Of a DNA stretch of 64,000 nt, positions 32,120-44,187 are shown piece after piece (the stretch's first letter is position 1; each line of letters begins with the position of its first letter). The notes under the pieces are model-generated. The model did not search any database and had not been told where the DNA came from. It saw only the letters and a program-made list of their open reading frames with translations. Source of the stretch: Odiellus spinosus (Eukaryota > Arthropoda > Arachnida > Opiliones > Phalangiidae). A program made the position numbers and the translations under genes. The stretch lies in contig OY987226.1 of assembly GCA_963920705.1 (NCBI GenBank), forward strand, positions 32,229,686-32,293,685. The letters are read 5' to 3'.

Positions 32120-33387
32120 GATTAGATAAAGGCGTGTTTTCACGGGTGTTCAAGATAAAATGAATTAAAAAATTTTAGATATTATGGTGCGTTTTCAGGG
32201 GTATCCAAGATAAGACAATAAAGATTAGATGTAAAGGTGCCTTCACAAGGTAAAAATTAATAAAGATTAGATATAAAGGCGTGTTCACAGGGTATCCAAG
32301 ATAAAATGACTTAATAAAGAAAGACGCGTTTCCAAGATAAATATGACTTAATAAATAGATATTAAGTCCCGTTCGCACGAGTATCCGAGATAAAATGACA
32401 AAGAAAATATATAAATGCCTGTTCGCACGGGTATCTAAGTTAAAAATTAATAAATATTCGATATAAAGCCACGTTCACACGGGTATCCAAGATAAAATAA
32501 TAAAGATTAGATATAAAGACGCGTTCACAGGTAGCCAAGTTGAATAACATTATTTGAAAAACAAGATTTGAAAAACAAAGATTTGAAAAACAAGATTTGA
32601 AAAACAAGATTTGAAAAACAAGATTTGAAAAACAAGATTTGAAAAACAAGATTTGAAAAACAAGATTTGAAAAACAAGATTTGAAAAACAAGATTTGAAA
32701 AACAAGATTTGACAAACAAGATTTGACAAACAAGATTTGACAAACAAGATTTGAAAAACAAGATTTGAAAAACAAGATTTGAAAAACAAAATTTGAAAAA
32801 CAAAATTTGAAAAACAAGATTTGAAAAACAAGATTTGAAAAACAAGATTTGAAAAACAAGATTTGAAAAACATGATTTGAAAAACATGATTTGAAAAACA
32901 TGATTTGAAGAACATGATTTGAAAAACATGATTTGAAAAACATGATTTGAAAAACATGATTTGAAAAACATGATTTGAAAAACATGATATTTGAAAAACA
33001 TGATTTGAAAAACATGATTTGAAAAACATGATTTGAAAAACATGATTTGGAAAAACATGATTTGAAAAACATGATTTGAAAAACATGATTTGAAAAACAT
33101 GATTTGAAAAACATGATTTGAAAAACATGATTTGAAAAACATGATATTTGAAAAACATGATTTGAAAAACATGATTTGAAAAACATGATTTGGAAAAACA
33201 TGATTTGAAAAACATGATTTGAAAAACTTTTACGCAACTTCGTGTTTAAAGGGATCTCGAAACGCCATTCAAATTGTTCAAAGAGCGTTTATGCATGCAT
33301 AACAAGCCCCTGCTATAGCATAATTCTTTTCAGCCTCTTTTACAATGTCATGGATCTAGCTATCCCTATGGGCTTGACCATCTTGTT
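32120..33387 (-). mobile_element. Minisatellite-bearing element, copy III
   Basis: Same plan as copy I: about six to seven 45-65 bp units (ACACGGGTATCCAAGATAAA, GATTAGATATAAAG) at 32120-32535, then 14-bp units GATTTGAAAAACAA/AT at 32550-33230, then the conserved terminal block to CCATCTTGTT at 33387. Unit variants are grouped: AAG-type first, a short GACAAAC run at about 32710-32745, AT-type last. This indicates local expansion. Open frames of 215-265 codons here are products of the repeat. Confidence 0.8.
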
Positions 33388-33477
33388 CTAATGTAACTTA
33401 CACCCCTAAGATTGGACAAAGTAGGGAAAGATTGGACGGGGGTCGTCAAACTTTGGACAGCATAGGACTAACTTTGG

Positions 33478-33515
33478 ACAATGCTTTTTTTATTGCAAAA
33501 AAAAAAAAATAATAA
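33478..33515. repeat. A-rich tract
   Basis: A-run and AATAATAAT stretch after a spacer with repeated TTTGGACA words (about 33412-33482), which resemble the spacer at 31395 and 34765. Confidence 0.4.
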
Positions 33516-33746
33516 TAAAATTGATTCAAAACTTATATTTTTTCGTGTATTGTTCCCTAGAGGTACATTTTCAAATAACTTGAAAAAAAAAATCGGCTAA
33601 TTAGCTTCACTGTTCAGATTCAGTGCATAAAGGACAAATCGAATTAAAAGACTCGCTTTCAATGTCTTTCTTCTCATATCACCCAGACGTCATCTGGTTT
33701 CCTCTTACTCCATAGTGGTTTAATAGACTTTAGTTAACATAAAATT

Positions 33747-34095
33747 ATACAAAAAATAGGTTGCTTCGCACCCTTAAAAAAACTCTTTATCTAACTCGAA
33801 TCAAACCCGTGAAGGGACACAAATTATTTGTTAGAGAAAGAGCAATTTCATATCTTTAAAATTATAGTTGGTAGATTTAGTCTACTACTTCAAAGATTTT
33901 ATTATTATTATATATTTTCCAAAAAACGGATAAAGACGACCTAGGACTAATGATAAATATATATACATTAAAGGAACTCCATCTTTAGCTAATTTTATTA
34001 GTGATACTGATAGAATTTAAAATTAACATCAATGGGAGAGGAAGGTTAACTAGGTCGTCTTTATCCGTTTTTTGGAAAATATATAATAATAATAA
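33747..34095. mobile_element. Palindromic MITE, copy 2, centre flipped
   Basis: Left arm (TACAAAAAATAGGTTGCTTC) and centre match 17689-18191, but the roughly 105-bp centre is in the reverse direction, so the element is inserted the other way round. The right arm stops after GGAAAATATATAATAATAAT and passes directly into the tandem block at 34096. Confidence 0.8.
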
Positions 34096-34690
34096 TACCT
34101 TATCAATCTTTTATTATTGAACTCTTTGTTTAACCAAGAGAGAATTCAATAGTTATTCCTAATCATTCTACTGTTTAAGAAATAAAATTTTTGTTTACCA
34201 TTATGAAGCAATTAATAAAGCTCGGCTAAGCTTAAGATTTCACCCTTTTGTAGATCATTCTGACACCTTTCTCTCTATTAACTCGAATTCAATGGATATT
34301 GCTTATCACTCTACTGTTTAAGAAATAACATTTTTGTTTTAATTAATAAAGCTCAGCTTAGCATGTTTTCACCCTTTTGTAACACATTCAGGCACCTTAC
34401 TTTCTATTACTTCATATACTTTTTCAATATTTCATTATTGAAAGCTGTGTTTAACTAGAGATACTCTTGTACCCGAACGAAGTCTTATCAAATTTTTCAA
34501 AAGTACCTTTGTCTGTATTAATTCCAATTCAGTGGACGGTGGGAAGAGGGAAACGACGACGACAACGACGATTTCAGTTATCAAGCGCCGCGGGTCCATT
34601 GGAAAAGACATTACGGTTTCTGATGAAATTCGAGTTTAGATAAAGGGATAAACACAAACGTGTTTATCCTAATAAACACAAACGTGTTTA
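34096..34690. repeat. Block of about 125-bp tandem repeats, inverse of 15530-16170
   Basis: Reverse complement of the 15.5-kb block: TAAAGCTCGGCTAAGC, AGTGGACGGTGGGAAGAGGG and the AAACACAAACGTGTTTATCC hairpin (here twice) in inverse order. Two to three units. Joined directly to the palindromic MITE. Confidence 0.75.
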
Positions 34691-34699
34691 TCCTAATAA

Positions 34700-35625
34700 A
34701 TATTGGAAGAAAGGAATCTAAAATTCAAAGTGAAAATCTAACATTAATTTAAGAGTTTCCTTACTGTCCAAACTTAGCCACCCCATAAGCCTGTCAGAAA
34801 AAGTGTGTCATACAAATCATTCATTTAAAAGCCAAGGGTTAAGGTTATGAATCGAAATATAATGATTAAATCTACTATAATTCCAAGCCGCTAACAAATC
34901 TAATCGATTGAAAAGAAAAGAGACGTTATTTAAAACAAGTATGAGATGAACATTCCTCAAATTTTAACAAGTTTAATTATGAAAAGTTCGCGTACTTCCA
35001 TATTTGTCCTCTATTTTGGAAACGCGTCTTCCAACGAATTTTTTTTTGGAAAGCTTATTGGTAGGGCTAAATCGTATTACCGAGTTGCCGGAAAAATTCA
35101 GTACCAGATGGTAGTGACAATTAAAATTGTAAAAGTGTCCAAACTTACCCTAACTAACCATATATAGCAGACGAAGTTTATTAACAAAAAACATATATTT
35201 CGAGCTTCTTACGCCTATCATATGATGGCGCTACCTACTATGTCCGTCGATTTTAGCTCGGCTGAGTCAGCCGTAGATGAATCGCGCAGCTCGTGTTGGG
35301 GGAATACAATTTTCTGTTCCAGAGGCACGAGTATTATATTCCTAGGTGAAACGTTGTGAGATATAATGTAAAGCCAAGTCAGTTATTTTTAAATACTTTT
35401 TATGATGCACCCATTCAACAACATTGTCATAAATTGTTTCCTAATTAGTTACCTACATTTACTGACTATTAATATAAGACACTTTATTTCTATAATAAAT
35501 ATAGTCACTTGGCAATCGCGAGGCAACATATCAATTTATTAGCGGTCTGACTCCCAGCAGCGCTTTATTTGTTGCCTCGAAAGAAGAAATACCACCAAAT
35601 TTGGTGGAATAGCTAATTTATATAT
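34700..35625. other. No gene seen
   Basis: Intronic AT-rich sequence. The 73-codon frame at 34946-35167 has no recognisable motif. Confidence 0.4.
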
Positions 35626-35660
35626 ATATGTAGTACATATATATACTACATATGTACATT
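35625..35660. repeat. AT-rich palindrome
   Basis: TATATATATGTAGTACATATATATACTACATATGT-like palindrome built from GTAGTACATATATA words. Simple-sequence hairpin. Confidence 0.6.
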
Positions 35661-35661
35661 T

Positions 35662-35745
35662 ACGGCTTTGGTCGACCATCGTTGGGTATAAATGCACTTT
35701 TTTAGAATTGTGAAGCAAAGCTACGTTTTTGTATAATTTCTGTTT
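35662..35745. repeat. Unfilled relative of the Harbinger-like MITE insertion site
   Basis: TACGGCTTTGGTCGACCATC ... GAATTGTGAAGCAAAGCTAC is the reverse complement of the two flanks of the MITE at 54797-54982. It shows the site without the insert. Confidence 0.75.
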
Positions 35746-35906
35746 GCTTTTTGTCGATTGAAGTTATGAAGTTATGAACTTAAATACGTTAACCCTATAT
35801 AATTAACGATGAGTCGATGATTCGCGTTTAATAACTATAGCGTTTGTTGATTTTTACCTCCACGACTGAACTTTTGGTTCAGGGGCAGGTTTTACACTGG
35901 TCGTGT

Positions 35907-35926
35907 CTGTGTGTGTGTGTGTGTAG
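35907..35926. repeat. (GT)n microsatellite
   Basis: About nine GT units following a diverged CACGACTGAACTTTTGGTTC hairpin related to 31616-31757. Confidence 0.8.
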
Positions 35927-35929
35927 GTG

Positions 35930-37600
35930 TCTGTTTCTTCCGCCGTAACCGGATATCACGTAACCTAGCTCGTGGAGCCAAACGTCTAGAGACGTAATTA
36001 TGCCAGCTTATTGTTCAATTCCGTTTAACGGGAATTACCTCCTTAAGCGTGGCTGCCACATTGAGTTTCAGGTCTCCCACTGCATATTATCGCCTTCCAT
36101 CATCCACTTTACGGTCGAACCTCGATGCTTGACAGTTGAAGACGATTATACGCAATGGGACGTCCGCCACTGTTATAAGCACCTCCGACCATCCCCACAC
36201 CAAGGTCCAACCTCCATTTTCCGATCTCAGCGGGTCATATTAGCGAGGCCACTAATATGGTCCACATAGACCTTTCACTCTCCAAACATCGCCCCACCTG
36301 GGTCAATAAGCGTTGCGAACAAAGCGCCTTTGGTTACGATAAACGTCTAGACATTGAAGGGAGGGGGTTTTCCTCCCAACTTCACTCGATTAATAAAGCC
36401 CTTCGTACGGTTTATATACTACCTTTTTGGAATGAATGCAAATGAGCCTTATAGTGCGATATCGTTTAGGGAAATGAAACGAAATATTAATTTATATAAT
36501 AATTAAATATATCGAAATGGTTAAACTTAATCTTATTAATAATAAATTCGAAAAACCAATTTAAAATTCGAGATAGTTTAGAAGATATTTAAGAAATTGT
36601 CCAAAAATTTAAAGAAATGGGACCTTTTAAAACCAGCTTGGGTTGGCAGCACGCGCTTAGCTGTTTTCCATATATCATTTACTCAAAAAAGCAAAGGTAT
36701 AACGGGCAGTATAGGCTTAGTCATGCTGCAAACTTGGGTTGGATTTAAGAATATAAATAAAGGTGCGTTTACACGGGCACCCAAGATAGAAACGACATAA
36801 GATTTAAAGCTGGGGCGGATTGTTAAACCTCTTAAGAAAAATGATAGTCGTATAAACTCTGCTTGAACAGAAGTACAGAAGGTTTCCCGTGTTTAAAAAA
36901 CAACAATTTTGAATAAAAAATGGGGAATAGATGTTGGAAAAAAAAGGCTTCAGTTTTCTCCACTATGAAACGTACCAAGAAACATTTCCGATTATTTCCA
37001 TGATCAAAAGCAGCCGTGTACAGTGAACTTCGTTAGCAGACCAGGAGACGAGACGAGACCATACCAGACGAAAGATAGCTATAATGACTTAAGTGAGATA
37101 ATCAACCAGCGCAAGATCATCACCATTTGAAGTCAACAGAGCAATGACACGGCTTTCATTTATCAACAGAAAGAGACGGCCTGGCTACGAAGAAAACATG
37201 CAAGCAGTGAGTGTTTTCGGACACGACATATGAGATACCTACAGTCAGTAAAAGCTCGACAGTTCTTCTAAACTTAAAAAAGCTATTCAACTATAAATAC
37301 TAACGGTATGAAAATTAGTCTACTTTCAGTCTTTATGATATTTTTTTTATCATAGGTGTGGAAACTAACGTCTTGTCAGCCGGTTTGGAAAATAACCTCT
37401 CGACTAACTCCATCCTTGGATTCTTCCAATGACTGGGATCACTCGTATGATGAAAATATCAGTAATGGTCCTCTAGTAGCACGACAAAACAAGAATTTCA
37501 GACGAAAACTGTACCGGAAGTAATTGCGAAGCATATACTGAAAACGGGTCGTAAATGGAACATTCAGTGTGGAATATTTCTTGGTTTGTCCAAGAGGAAC
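35930..37600. other. No gene seen
   Basis: Contains a single 60-bp unit like those of copies I and III (36755-36800). The open frames at 36000-36445 show no motif. 37000-37600 directly precedes the Copia relic and may be its foreign 5' junction; no 5' LTR was found. Confidence 0.4.
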
Positions 37601-37624
37601 TTGCTACCATATCTTCGTCGTTTT

Positions 37625-39810
37625 AATTCCTTGTCTTCCTTGCCATCCCAGGCTAAATCAAATCAGACAACAGCAACTTACCTCCAGAACCGGCCTCCAA
37701 GTTCATCGTTGAACAGAACACCATACGAATTATGGAATGGATCAAAACCAAAGATAAAACACATTCGAGTATTTGGATGTAGGCCTTTCTCTCATATTCC
37801 CAAGGACAAACGCACGAAATGGGATGATAAAGCCATGGAAGGAATCTTGGTTGGATTCGGTAACGCGACGAAAGGTTATCGTATATGGAATCCGAAAACA
37901 AAGAAGTTAACCATGAGTAGAACTGTACGATTTGACGAAAGAGAAAACATCGTCACGGACATTAAGCACTCTCAATTCGATTCCTCGAAGATCAAGCAAG
38001 AAGGGGACGAAATTGTAACGGATCACATAATCCCTAGCGTATCCGCTACCGTCTCAGACGAAGAAGATTACGAAACCGTCTCGAAAACGGATGTTAGCTC
38101 AACGTCAGAACACAATTCCTCTTCCACTGACGAAAGAAGCATACCAAGACGCTCCAAGAGAACAAATAAAGGGGTCCCTCCAAGGCGGCTCACGTATAAA
38201 GTAACGACGGAACACGTACGGGTACCTACAAGCTGGAATGATTTAGAAGGTTTACCACTTAGTCAGAAAACGAAATGGATCTCCGCAACCAAAGAAGAAA
38301 TGACGTCGTTGCAACTCCATCAAACCTGGGATCTTGTCGATCTTCTTCACGATCGCAAAACGATAGGATGTAAATGGGTCTTTAAGACGAAATTTGATCA
38401 GAATGGCGAAATCCAGAAATATAAAGCAAGACTAGTTGCCAAAGGATACTCACAGAAATTCGGTGAGGATTACGACGAGACTTTTGCACCCGTCGTAAAG
38501 TACGAAACGGTCAGAATTCTCTTGAGTATTGCTGCAGTTACATCACTCCATGTTCGGCATTTAGACGTAAAGACCGCTTTCATTCATGGGGACATTTCGG
38601 AAGAATTGTATATGGAACAGCCACCTGGATATATCGAACGTGGACAGGAAGATAAAGTCTGCAAACTAAAACACAGTATTTATGGATTGAAACAGGCTGC
38701 AAGATCTTGGAACAAAAAGGCCAATCAAGTACTTCTCAACGAAGGTTTCAAGAGAAGTCAAGCTGATCCATGCCTATACAGTAGACAAGAAAAAAAAAAA
38801 TGAAACGTGGACATACATCCTCTTATACGTCGACGATATGCTGATTGCAAATAGAAATGTTTCTGTCATCAACTCTCTCGCTAAAATTATAAATAAGCAT
38901 TTTGAAATCAAAGATCTCGGAGAGGTTTCATATTACCTCGGTATTCAAATCGAACGAACTGAAGATGGAATCTTTTACATTCATCAAGCAACGAAAATAA
39001 AGCATATGCTTGAAGATTTCAACATGACGCAAGCAAAGCCTTGCAAAACCCCTATGGACCTCGCCTACCAAATATTGGAAGGAGTAGAAGACCAAATGCC
39101 AAACAATACTTTATATCGCAAAGCCATCGGAGTACTATTGCATATTGCATATCGAGACCGGATATCGCCAGTGCAGTAGGAATACTTTGCCGACGAGTAG
39201 CCCAACCCCGAGAACGAGACTGGACTGCTACCAAACGAGTTATGCGATATCTCAAAGGAACTATAAATTTAACGCTAAGTCTTTCTTCAACTCCAGAATC
39301 AATTTTACAAGGATATGTCGACGCAGACTGGGCGGGCGATGAACATGACAGAAAATCCACAAGTGGCTATCTCTTTCAACTAGGATCTAACACAATAGCT
39401 TGGCTCAGCCGCAAACAAACTACTGTGGCATTGTCTTCGACAGAAGCGGAATATGACGCCGCTGCCAATGCCATACAGGAGACTCTATGGCTACGCCAAC
39501 TACTGAAAGAAGTGGGTCACCATTGAAGCTACCAACAGTTCTATATGAAGACAACCAGGGATGCATTAAATTGGCCTTATCCGAAAGAATGCATAGCCGT
39601 ACCAAACATATAGATGGAAAACATCACCTTCTACGAGATATGCAAGAGAACAGAACGATCAGTCTGCAGTATTGTCCGACAGAAGAAATGATCGCGGACA
39701 TCCTGACCAAACCCTTGAATGGAGTTAGACTCGGCTACCTTAGAGTTAAAGCAGGATTAACCGGACACTGTCGAGAAGGGGTGTTAGAAATAAGCGACAG
39801 CGCCCTAAAA
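37625..39810 (+). pseudogene. Copia-type retrotransposon pol relic, 5' truncated
   Basis: Order integrase, reverse transcriptase, RNase H, as in Copia. The end of integrase reads TATYLQNRPPSSSLNRTPYE then HIRVFGC and GILVGFGNATKGYRIWNP. RT reads WISATKEEM, GCKWVFKTKFD, YKARLVAKGYSQ, HLDVKTAFIHGD and LLYVDDMLIANRN with the YVDD active site. RNase H reads GYVDADWAGD, STSGYLF and LSSTEAEYDAA, and the C-terminus has YEDNQGCIKLA, TKHIDGKHHLLRD and ADILTKPL. Frame breaks occur in the A-run near 38790, near 39160 and near 39525. Gag, protease and most of integrase are missing. It lies in the large gene A intron in the same orientation as the receptor. Confidence 0.93.
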
Positions 39811-39985
39811 AATGAGACCTAAACCTGTTCTATTATTATTATATATTCTGTTTACATTATATTTTTTATTGATCATGTTTATACCTATAAAAGAGTATAC
39901 ACTGCTGTTATCTTGTTCAGTTGTCATTAAATAAGTTACGCCGTTAATATCGTTTCTTTCTTTAAGTTAGTTCAAATTTTCAACA
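39782..39985 (+). repeat. 3' LTR of the Copia relic
   Basis: Begins TGTTAGAAATAAGCG directly after a purine-rich tract GAGAAGGGG (39772-39781), and ends TTCAAATTTTCAACA, so TG...CA, 204 bp. It contains TATAAAAG (39886-39893), an initiator TCAGT 31 bp later (39917-39921) and ATTAAA (39926-39931), a compact promoter and polyadenylation layout. The beginning overlaps the end of the pol frame. No 5' LTR is present for comparison. Confidence 0.75.
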
Positions 39986-39989
39986 GCTA

Positions 39990-40320
39990 ACATAAATGGC
40001 TTCAATCGCTTAAAGCCAGCGTCAGACTGCAGCGCCGACTACCGGCGGCTATAAGAATCCTTTTTAAAGTATATCCATAAAAATGGATCATGTATTCTGT
40101 AGAGGGACCCACAGCGACGGTGGCTAAATTCCCGGCACTACGGCCCTCTAGTTAGTCCTACACAGAACTAATCTCTTCCCTACGTCTCCATACCGCGACC
40201 ACATCGCGTCAACAGCGAACTAAATAATAGCCGGGACTTTATAACTCAAACAAAAAACTATGGGGCTAAGTACTAGTGATATTATTAAAATTATCTGATA
40301 ATCTAAAATTTTGGTTCCAG
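39990..40320. other. Intron sequence upstream of the S2 exon
   Basis: No feature supported. It ends in the acceptor TTTGGTTCCAG used by the exon at 40321. Confidence 0.4.
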
Positions 40321-40562
40321 ACTAATGAAGAGCTGAAAATGTTTGGCGAATCCATCCGAAAGAGGATGAAAATAAGAGGAACTCCAAAAGATTTTATAGT
40401 GCATATCGGACATTTGGCCGATGCCGTTTCTGATTTGGAAAGCCACGGAGCATTTTTCAAAAACCCGATACATATGAGTTCCATCAGATACCATTGTCAA
40501 CTGTTGATGTACCAAGTTGGCCCGAGAATGAATCCAACCGCTTTGAAACTTGTCAACAACAG
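40321..40562 (+). CDS. Ionotropic receptor gene A, S2 exon
   Basis: Follows the acceptor TTTGGTTCCAG in phase 0 and codes 80 residues plus two bases: TNEELKMFGESIRKRMK, GTPKDFIVHIGHLADAVSDL, SHGAFFKNPIHMSSIRYH and NPTALKLVNNR. This is the second ligand-binding lobe, with the usual pattern of a helix, a strand-turn and VNNR at the end. The donor is AG|GTTAGT at 40563 in phase 2. Gene B has the corresponding exon ending LDNR with the same phase. The length (242 bp against 302 bp) shows how far the two have diverged. Confidence 0.8.
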
Positions 40563-40681
40563 GTTAGTTCGTCCTCGCGGGCAACTACCTAGAATACTAG
40601 GTTATGACTCCGAGGTTGCCTAGATAGCCAACATATGGATTGGAATGAAATATATTTTTATCGAGTTAGTCACGCGTTCAA

Positions 40682-40701
40682 AAAAAAAAAAAAAAAAAAA
40701 C
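40682..40701. repeat. Poly-A tract
   Basis: About 20 A in a row in the last intron of gene A. Confidence 0.6.
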
Positions 40702-41279
40702 AAAAAGTATCCTAAGCAAGGAACGAAAAAATATATAAAACCTTAGTCAGCATGCAAAATGGTAGTTCTGTTTAGATTTTCTGCTCAAAAGACGCGCCCA
40801 TAACCCCAAAAACAATATTTGGGATTTTAAGTTACACTAAATTTTACACTAAATTTAATCTATTTTTAATTAAAGGTCTCTCGAAGCTCTACAAGATGAC
40901 ATATTTTCAAAAACGCACTTAAAAGCGAGTTTTTTACACGCGTTTTAAAATTTAAATTATTTTTTTAAATAATTTTTAAGACAATGGTTGTCTCGAAAAC
41001 AAATTATTACGTGTATTTTGGGTTAACTTTTTTAAAAATAGCTTACATCTTATTCATTTACTCGTAGAAAGGCGGTCTTTTACGGACCAAACTTTTTCAT
41101 CGCGCGCGCCACTTTCCTTATTTATTCTCAAGTGATTAAGTTTATTATTTTAAAAAATTGCTAGGCTAGATTAAATTATCGAAATGAAAAAAGAACTCTA
41201 GTTCATATAGTCACAACTCAAGGCGCCATTAGTCAATGTCGTCACTTTAAAGGGCGCGATTTATCAAATTTTTTTTACA

Positions 41280-41590
41280 GTCAGTTAATGGGCTACAGCG
41301 GCTGCCTTTAGGCGCCTTGAGCCCATACAATTTTGGTCGTCGGTCTTGGGAAGGGGAATGGGGGAACAGGTGGGATAAGGGACTACACAGGGAAGAGGAC
41401 CCGGAATTGCCCACGCGATGGATGGAGGAGGGAAAGGGGAAGAGGAAGGACCATACCGTCGCGGACAATGCGCAACACTCCCTATGGTCAAGGGACCCGG
41501 GCGGGAAATTTCAGCGATCGCCCCAACTCGCAGAGAGAAATCTTTACGTGTATGGGTTTGTCGGAAGACCTGCCGACGAAATTATGCTAG
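41280..41590 (-). other. GC-richer segment, possible retroelement 3' end
   Basis: On the minus strand it runs into TGGGCTCAAGGCGCC, AGCCGCTGTAGCCCATTAAC, TGACTGTAAAAAAAA. This looks like a structured 3' end followed by an A-rich tail, as in some non-LTR elements. No reverse transcriptase motif is visible. The call rests on composition and the tail only. Confidence 0.35.
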
Positions 41591-41724
41591 CCAAATATTT
41601 ATGAAACATTAAATAAAATTAAAATGATAAAGTAGCATTTGTTCTCTTTGAATTAAAAATAGAAAACAACATCATTACCCCAGTTGCGATTAAAAATAAC
41701 CTTTTTGATTATTTTCAAATTAAG

Positions 41725-41882
41725 TAGAGGTCGGGATTTGGACAAGATAATCTGCAAACATTTGGTTAATCAGTTAAATATTCGCGATTACACGCATTTT
41801 TCATAGACTTCCCGTGATTAATTTCCAATTATGAATAAAGATAAAACAAACAGAAATAACCTTGTCTAAACCCCGACTTCTA
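41725..41882. mobile_element. 154-bp TA-MITE, copy 2
   Basis: Element 41727-41880 between TA (41725-41726, 41881-41882). TIR GAGGTCGGGATTTGGACAAG against GAAGTCGGGGTTTAGACAAG. It aligns with copy 1 (14634-14807) in the reverse orientation. Lies in the last intron of gene A. Confidence 0.85.
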
Positions 41883-42682
41883 AATTAAAGTCTTCAATAT
41901 AACTATTATCACGATAAAATCATAAATATCAATAAGGATAAACGGTTAACCAAACACTTGCCAATCTGCCTAGCCTTTTTAATTATCGTCCGCCGAAAAT
42001 CGCATCGATGGGGTAAAAGTGTAAAATATCTCAGATTAGGTTTTCCCGTGTGTGGCCAAAACGAGCGACCGACCGTCGCTCACCCAGATCGTAGAGATAA
42101 ATCGTCCCCCGAAAATCGCATCGTGTATGGGGCCCTTAATAATAAATAGTTCCAGCCAGCGGTTTTCAAATCTTTAGAATTATATTATCATTATTTACAT
42201 TTTTCACCACGGAGTTTCACCAACAAACCTATACTCGTGTCACCTGACACCACTACCAAAGTCTAGGGGACTCTTACTCTTTGTCTTCTCCGAGAGACCT
42301 ACACTCTGATGACATCACGTGGCGATAGATTTAGTTTCCAGTTTAAAAAACCAAACAAAGGCCTCTTTACAAAGTTTCCATTCTTTATATCTATTTTCTT
42401 TAGTGGAGTAGCACCGGTTTTAATCGTTCTCAACGGCGTCGCGGGGGCCTTTCCACTCACCTCCTGTAGGCTAACCCCTTTGTGGCTCGAGGTTCCCTAG
42501 TTTTTTAAATAGTTCAAGCTAAAGTAGTATAGGCGCTATTTGTCTCGATGTTATGTTCCGCGCAATTGTGAGAATTGATAAGATAAATATATATAAACTT
42601 CAAAATAGGGAAATGGTGGGATTTAAATGGTGACACCGATACGGATTTGTACTATTTAAAAAAAATTAACACTTTTCATGGC

Positions 42683-42902
42683 AGATTGCGTTCGTTCTTG
42701 GAAACCTCCCACATTACTCCCTGGTATCGATATCTCGAGAAAGACTTAAAATTCGACATTCTGCCCAAACCCAGATCGTCAGGAGAAAAAAAACTACGTA
42801 AAATTGACTGGAAAGATGTGGAGATGGCGTTCGTGGTGTGGGCTACTCAACTAGGAGTCGCTTTACTGGTAGTCGTAATAGAGACAATCATAGGTTTCTA
42901 AG
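42683..42902 (+). CDS. Ionotropic receptor gene A, M4 and C-terminal exon
   Basis: The acceptor TTTTCATGGCAG precedes an A that completes the split arginine codon (AG|A) of the S2 exon, giving VNNR-LRSFLETSHI then TPWYRYLEKDLKFDILPK. After a charged stretch comes WKDVEMAFVVWATQLGVALL and VVVIETIIGF with the stop TAA at 42900-42902. The hydrophobic segment with a closing glutamate is the M4 helix typical of IRs. An AATAAA lies at 43228-43233. The intron (40563-42682) is 2.1 kb and holds copy 2 of the TA-MITE. The frame is intact in all five known exons, so gene A could be functional if the N-terminus exists. Confidence 0.85.
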
Positions 42903-42904
42903 AA

Positions 42905-44187
42905 AAATGAAACGACTGAAAAATATGAATGATCCTTCACGCACCGACGCTTTTCAGCACGATTTGTCACGAACTCGCACGCCAAGGTACACAAAGAGTT
43001 CTAATTAAACTTAAACGGTTCTTAAAAATACCACAAATTTATTTTTAGCATATTTAATTCTAAAAACTCGAATTGATATCGCTCAGTAATATTTTTTCTG
43101 GTAATATAATAATATTTATTTCGCAACAATGCCACGGACAACCGTAGCCTACTTAGGGTGGTTGCCAGGATAATACACATTTTACGAGTAATTTAAAAAT
43201 ATAAAGTGTAACGGGATTGAAAGGTTCAATAAACTAAGGACAAATCGTAAATTTTTCCGGAGAAGTCGTTATTGAAGGAGGTTGTTTTGTCAGAGATGTT
43301 TTGTGAAATATGAGAAGTGTTTAGCCACACCAAAGGTGTAGGCTCTTACCGTGCTGTCACAAGTCTGAAGTCAGAAGTCAGATGTCCCCAGAAATGACGA
43401 AAAACGTCATCGAGTAGAAAAATGAGTAATCGCGTAGGTTTAAACCACATCTGGCTTTAATTCGCTTTGTTAGGGTTGTTGTAGTCAAAATATGAAATGG
43501 TCCCATCACTTGGTACATCGGCAATTTCTAGTCCCAGCTCGGAGTTGCTATTGTTCATTTAGTTTTGAAATCTTCCGGTCGCTAGAAGCAAAGGCGCGGT
43601 AGTAACTAAACTCAAGTTGGCTTCGAATGTCTTGTCATGTTCAAGTCCTTGGCGAATTAAAAGAGTGGAATTCAAGTGGTAATCAAAGATTTTCATAATA
43701 GGAGTATTAGGCATGCTGACGATGATATTGAAGAAAATAATATTAAGGTTCTACTAATGAAGATGCAAATTTTCGCTAAGCCAATTTCATTGTTGATTTT
43801 TCACGTATGGAACCGATTACCTCAAATTTAATTCAAAACTAAAACGTGTTTTCTCTTAAATAAGCCTAATTATTGTACAAAAACTAGATTCGCTTCGAAC
43901 TACAATTATACGTAGAGTATAGATCAAATTCGTGAAGGAACAAAAATTAGAAACTGAAAAGAAATAAGAGAGAAAAGGTTATATAGGCGCGAGGGATTTC
44001 GGACTAAAATCCCGTACACTTTCTCTAAAATATCTTTGAAAATCTTAAAATTCCTTCGTAAGTATTAAAATACCTTTCGAAACAAATATATTTCAAATGA
44101 TCGAATGTAGATTACTGAGAAATGAAAATGAATCAAATTTAGAACAGTTTCTTACGTTTCTGTACGATCAAATTACAGAAAAAAAAA
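42905..44187. other. Downstream of gene A, no further gene seen
   Basis: Includes the likely polyadenylation signal at 43228. No exon, RNA or repeat array could be supported to the start of the palindrome. Confidence 0.4.

Noticed and set aside
32440-33237. 265-codon minus-strand ORF and its overlapping partners
   Set aside because: Same 14-bp repeat effect as above.
37200-37625. 5' LTR or gag of the Copia element
   Set aside because: Nothing matches the 3' LTR at 39782-39985, and no CCHC or protease motif is readable. The element is 5' truncated.
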